Assembly: GCA_963402885.1 (NCBI GenBank)
Contig: OY727096.1
Location: 12,629,820-12,693,819, forward strand
DNA: 64,000 nt
Direction of reading: 5' to 3'
DNA from: Antedon bifida
Taxonomy: Eukaryota; Echinodermata; Crinoidea; Comatulida; Antedonidae
The notes beneath the pieces were generated by a model. It was not told the origin of the DNA and did no database searches. It saw nothing but the letters and a program-made list of their open reading frames with translations. This document shows, piece by piece, positions 60,870-64,000 of the stretch (the stretch's first letter is position 1; every line of letters begins with the position of its first letter). The position numbers and the translations under genes are program-made.

Positions 60870-62508
60870 TATAATCATTGAGGCACTTGCAATCGCTAAA
60901 AATAATAAAGCTCCGGGAGTTGATGGAATAACCAATGAGCTTTTAAAAAATGGTGGAGACGCTTTAGCGGCATCACTAGTTTGTTTATTTAATAGAATTA
61001 TCAAATTAGAAACAATCCCAAGTGAGTGGAATATGAGTATCGTTGTACCAATATTTAAAAAGGGAGATCGTAAAGACCTAAATAATTATAGAGGCATCTC
61101 ATTAACATCTTGTGTTTCCAAAATATTTAACAGAGTAATCTCAATGTATATATCTTGTTTTGTTGAAAAAGAAAATATACTTTCGGAAGTCCAGGGAGGC
61201 TTTAGAGCCTATCACCGTTGTGAAGATCACATCTTTACATTGAAAAGTATTTTATCTTGTTGTTCAATTGAAGGTAAAACTACACATCTAGCTTTCCTGG
61301 ACTTCCGAAAAGCATTTGATAGTGTATGGCGTGATGGTCTCCTAAAATGTGCCTGGGATACGGGAGTTAGAGGGAAAATTTGGAAAATAATAAGCTCACT
61401 ATATGACAATGTTAAAGCAAAAGTAAAAGTGGGGGAAAGCATGACTGATGAGTTTAATATCCACAAAGGAGTAAAACAAGGGTGTGTACTCTCACCAATT
61501 TTATTTTCTATATTTATTAATGAATTTGTTAAACTTCTTCGTGAAAGCAATTTCGGGGTAAGAATGAATGGTGTCTGGATGGGAGGGCTCTTTTGGGCTG
61601 ATGATGTTATATTGATTGCTAATAATGAAAGGGAAATGACTGAAATGTTAGAAATTGCCAATATATTCGCCAAAGAATGGAAACTTGGTTTTAATCATGA
61701 AAAATCAAATGTCATGGTTGTTGGAAAACGCATAAATAAAGATAAAGAGTGGAAATTAGGTGAAAAATCGATAAAAGAAGTAAATAGTTATAAATATTTA
61801 GGGGTCTATATTTCCTCAAACATGAGTGAACATTCACATTATGAACATGTTATCCAAAAGGGCAACCGGCTTATAGCTTATATCAAAGGTATCATAGCTA
61901 ACCTTGATGACTTTAACCGGGTGTACTATGGAAACATACTGTGGAAAACCATTGCAATTCCTTCAATAAATTATGCTTGTAGCATTTGGTATAATAATTC
62001 CAAGAAGGATAACGAAGACCTAGAGAAAGTGCAATTGCAAATGGCCCGCTTTCTTCTCAAAGCTCCACGGTATACTCCAAAAGAGGCACTTTATGGTGAC
62101 CTTGGGTGGGTTCCATTATCCAAGTTACACAAACTGTCCAGAGTTAAATTATTCAATCGTTTTATAACTATGGATGACCACAGGTGGCCTAATATTGTAC
62201 TTAATTCTATGCTACAATTGAAATGTGACTTTGATCGTTTAAAATATAAATTTCTTAGTAGTTGTGTTGACATATTTGAAAAATGTACAGATATAGGCTT
62301 TTACAACAATGTTTTTGATAATGATAGTTTAACTCTTGTTCCTTTCTCAGTCAGCAATGTCGAGCGATGTGTGTCAGAATCATATAAATCAGAGTGGTCA
62401 AATAATATAATGCAAAAAACCTCATTAAATTTATACTCAAAATTGAAACCTTTCCCTAATTTAAAAAATATTTACTTGATAAAACACATTTTTATGAGAC
62501 AAGTCTGA
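60865..62508 (+). CDS. LINE ORF2 segment 2: reverse transcriptase (copy 2)
   Basis: Same sequence as the copy 1 segment. The RT motifs including FLDFRKAFD, GVKQGCVLSP and WADDV are intact. The first ATG (61033) lies downstream of the start of the RT homology. It is joined to the endonuclease by a +1 change of frame near 60865-60869 and to the C-terminal domain by a -1 change within 62460-62508. Confidence 0.93.
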   Translation, partial: TDIIIEALAIAKNNKAPGVDGITNELLKNGGDALAASLVCLFNRIIKLETIPSEWNMSIVVPIFKKGDRKDLNNYRGISLTSCVSKIFNRVISMYISCFVEKENILSEVQGGFRAYHRCEDHIFTLKSILSCCSIEGKTTHLAFLDFRKAFDSVWRDGLLKCAWDTGVRGKIWKIISSLYDNVKAKVKVGESMTDEFNIHKGVKQGCVLSPILFSIFINEFVKLLRESNFGVRMNGVWMGGLFWADDVILIANNEREMTEMLEIANIFAKEWKLGFNHEKSNVMVVGKRINKDKEWKLGEKSIKEVNSYKYLGVYISSNMSEHSHYEHVIQKGNRLIAYIKGIIANLDDFNRVYYGNILWKTIAIPSINYACSIWYNNSKKDNEDLEKVQLQMARFLLKAPRYTPKEALYGDLGWVPLSKLHKLSRVKLFNRFITMDDHRWPNIVLNSMLQLKCDFDRLKYKFLSSCVDIFEKCTDIGFYNNVFDNDSLTLVPFSVSNVERCVSESYKSEWSNNIMQKTSLNLYSKLKPFPNLKNIYLIKHIFMRQV

Positions 62509-62885
62509 AATTTAAATTAAGATCTAACACTCTACCTTTAGATTGTAAAACTTATAAATGGTCCAATGATGTGTCCGGTCTTTGTACTTTATGTGGGAAT
62601 GGTGAAATTGAAGACATTAAACATTTTTTATTAAACTGTAAAGCATTTGATAATATTAGAATGAAAGAATTATCCATTCTACAAAATAATCTTGTGCTCT
62701 GTAATGATTATGACACATGGAATCGTTACACAACAGCCAGTGCTGATGATAAATTACAGTATATTTTAGGTGGAGATTCTATCGCGATTTGTAAAGAATC
62801 TGAGACCTTTTTTGATTTGTTTTGTAAACAATACACAAGAGCTGCATGGGAGAAACGGTCAGAACTTAAATCTCCCAATATATAG
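62460..62885 (+). CDS. LINE ORF2 segment 3: C-terminal zinc knuckle (copy 2)
   Basis: Duplicate of the copy 1 segment: CTLC and HFLLNC zinc-knuckle residues, -1 phase relative to the RT frame, stop at 62883-62885. Confidence 0.85.
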   Translation, partial: FKKYLLDKTHFYETSLKFKLRSNTLPLDCKTYKWSNDVSGLCTLCGNGEIEDIKHFLLNCKAFDNIRMKELSILQNNLVLCNDYDTWNRYTTASADDKLQYILGGDSIAICKESETFFDLFCKQYTRAAWEKRSELKSPNI

Positions 62886-63263
62886 ATTGTTTTTCTTTTG
62901 TATTGTTGCTTTTATATATGATTTGTAAATATTATACACCTGTGATAACAACTATAGGTCTTCAGTACCTGATGTTGAAACACAATGGTTTGTAATGTAA
63001 ACTCTTTACTATATATTTTATGTTTATTTTTATATACCTTTTTAAATTATCAACTCAAACCTATGATACTGTAGGACAATTTAATACAGTACCTGTATTA
63101 CCATGTTGATAATGATTTTTCTTTTATATTTTTGCAAATAGTTTAAGAACCTGTATCCGTCATATTATGTATTGTTTTGATGTATTATGTTAATTTGGAT
63201 GCACCACTTCTGTGTGTGCCACCGATGCAAAGGTGTCATTTCCTAATAAATTATTATTATTAT
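62886..63263 (+). other. LINE 3' UTR with terminal hairpin, AATAAA and TTA tail (copy 2)
   Basis: Same 378 bp as copy 1: hairpin at 63201-63219, AATAAA at 63245-63250 and TTA repeat at 63251-63263. Confidence 0.6.
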
Positions 63264-63268
63264 TAGCT
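63264..63268. repeat. LINE target-site duplication, right (copy 2)
   Basis: Same TAGCT flank after the TTA tail. It pairs with 57731-57735. Confidence 0.8.
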
Positions 63269-64000
63269 TCAAATCGCATTTGGAGACGTTTTAGACCATT
63301 TTGTGATTTTCGAAAAAACTTGTTAACATAAAAACATCAAAGTGTACAGAATAACTTCAAATCGCATTTGGAGACGTTTTAGACCATTTTGTGATTTTCG
63401 AAAAAACTTTTTAACACAAAAACACCGAAGTGCTTAGAATAGCTTCAAATCGCATTTGGAGACGTTTTAGACCATTTGGTGATTTTCGAAAAAACTTGTT
63501 AACATAAAAACATCAAAGTGTACAGAATAGCTTCAAATCGCATTTGGAGACGTTTTAGACCATTTTGTGATTTTCGAAAAAACTTTTCACACAAAAACAT
63601 CAAAGAGCACAAAATAGCTTAATATCGTATTTAAAAACGTTTTAGACCATTTTGAGCATTTCGACAAAAATTTTTCACACAAAACATCAAAGTGTACAGA
63701 ATAGCTTCAAATCGCATTTTGAGACGTTTTAGACCATTTTGTGATTTTCGAAAAAACTTGTTAACATAAAAACATCAAAGTGTTCAGAATAGCTTCAAAT
63801 CGCATTTGGAGACGTTTTAGACCATTTTGTTATTTTCGAAAAAACTTAGTTACACAAAAACACCAAAGTGCTTAGAATAGCTTCAAATCGCATTTGGAGA
63901 CGTTTTAGACCATTTTGTGATTTTCGAAAAAAGTTGTTAACATAAAAACATCAAAGTGTACAGAATAGCTTCATATCGCATTTGGAGACGTTTTAGACCA
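63264..64000. repeat. Satellite DNA array (right end)
   Basis: Satellite resumes after the second LINE copy, starting with the right target-site duplication TAGCT, and runs to the window edge in the middle of a monomer. It repeats 15564-16300, including the unusual ACACCGAAGTG variant at 15723 and 63423. Confidence 0.96.

Larger units (their letters stand above)
57736..63263 (+). mobile_element. CR1-superfamily LINE, copy 2 (duplicate of copy 1)
   Basis: Identical in every line compared to the element at 10036-15563, with the same insertion point, the same TAGCT flanks and the same three ORF2 interruptions. It arose by duplication of the surrounding 47.7 kb, or is an assembly repeat of it. 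A separate retrotransposition event would not reproduce the same target site and flanking satellite variants. Confidence 0.95.
47701..64000. repeat. 47.7 kb macro-repeat, copy 2 (truncated by window end)
   Basis: This is the second instance of 1-16300 with no difference found by eye in the lines checked. The copy continues past the window, so it is not known whether a complete second unit or further units follow. Confidence 0.95.

Noticed and set aside
57736-63263. The second LINE as an independent insertion showing target preference
   Set aside because: It shares flanking satellite variants and target-site duplication with copy 1 at a constant 47,700 bp offset, so it is a duplicate.
1-64000. 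A giant element with 16.3 kb long terminal repeats around a 31.4 kb interior
   Set aside because: The interior is the same satellite with no coding capacity, and the end of the second repeat is set by the window edge. A tandem macro-repeat or assembly wrap is the proper description.
1-64000. tRNA, rRNA, telomere repeats or a prokaryotic defence or metabolic system
   Set aside because: I looked for these and saw no supporting motif in the satellite or the LINE.

Overview
The window looks like heterochromatin from the nuclear genome of an animal, probably an invertebrate. The evidence is a long head-to-tail AT-rich satellite carrying one kind of mobile element: a CR1-superfamily non-LTR retrotransposon (LINE) whose ORF1 combines a PHD finger with an SGNH/GDSL esterase and whose ORF2 has an APE-type endonuclease and a reverse transcriptase. 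I see no host protein gene, tRNA, rRNA, CRISPR array or prokaryotic operon. The species cannot be named from this sequence.

Layout. 1-10035: satellite of roughly 87-88 bp monomers, all in one orientation. 10036-15563: a near full-length LINE on the + strand, flanked by a 4-5 bp target-site duplication of satellite sequence (TAGCT). 15564-57735: satellite without other insertions. 57736-63263: a second LINE. 63264-64000: satellite. The second LINE is not an independent insertion. Positions 47701-64000 repeat positions 1-16300 at an offset of 47,700 bp, and I found no mismatch in the lines I compared. The whole block, with LINE, target-site duplication and rare satellite variants, is therefore present twice, either as a very recent giant tandem duplication or as an assembly wrap-around.

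Satellite. The consensus monomer is about 31% GC and has two classes. They share the core CGTTTTAGACCATTTTG but differ on both sides of it. Recurring linker variants (starting CTTGTTAACAT, CTTGTTAACAC, CTTTTCACAC, CTTAGTTACAC or GTTGTTAACAT) fall in partly fixed orders, including a run of about six monomers. On top of this sit near-identical tandem duplications of many lengths (periods about 536, 790, 1382, 1507, 1851, 1938 and 2568 bp) and a displaced copy 5624 bp away. Shared private mutations let some of these events be ordered. The array looks young and mobile by unequal exchange, with no single fixed higher-order unit.

LINE. ORF1 (386 codons) has a strong Kozak ATG. ORF2 follows in the same frame after one TAG and has no in-frame ATG before its endonuclease active site. 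It is broken again by a +1 change of frame at a TGA between endonuclease and reverse transcriptase, and by a -1 change of frame at a T-TTA-AAA heptamer before the C-terminal zinc knuckle. Ordinary decay or assembly error is the simplest reading of these breaks. All three coincide with motifs resembling known recoding signals, so they are reported as checkable. The catalytic residues of the endonuclease and reverse transcriptase look intact.
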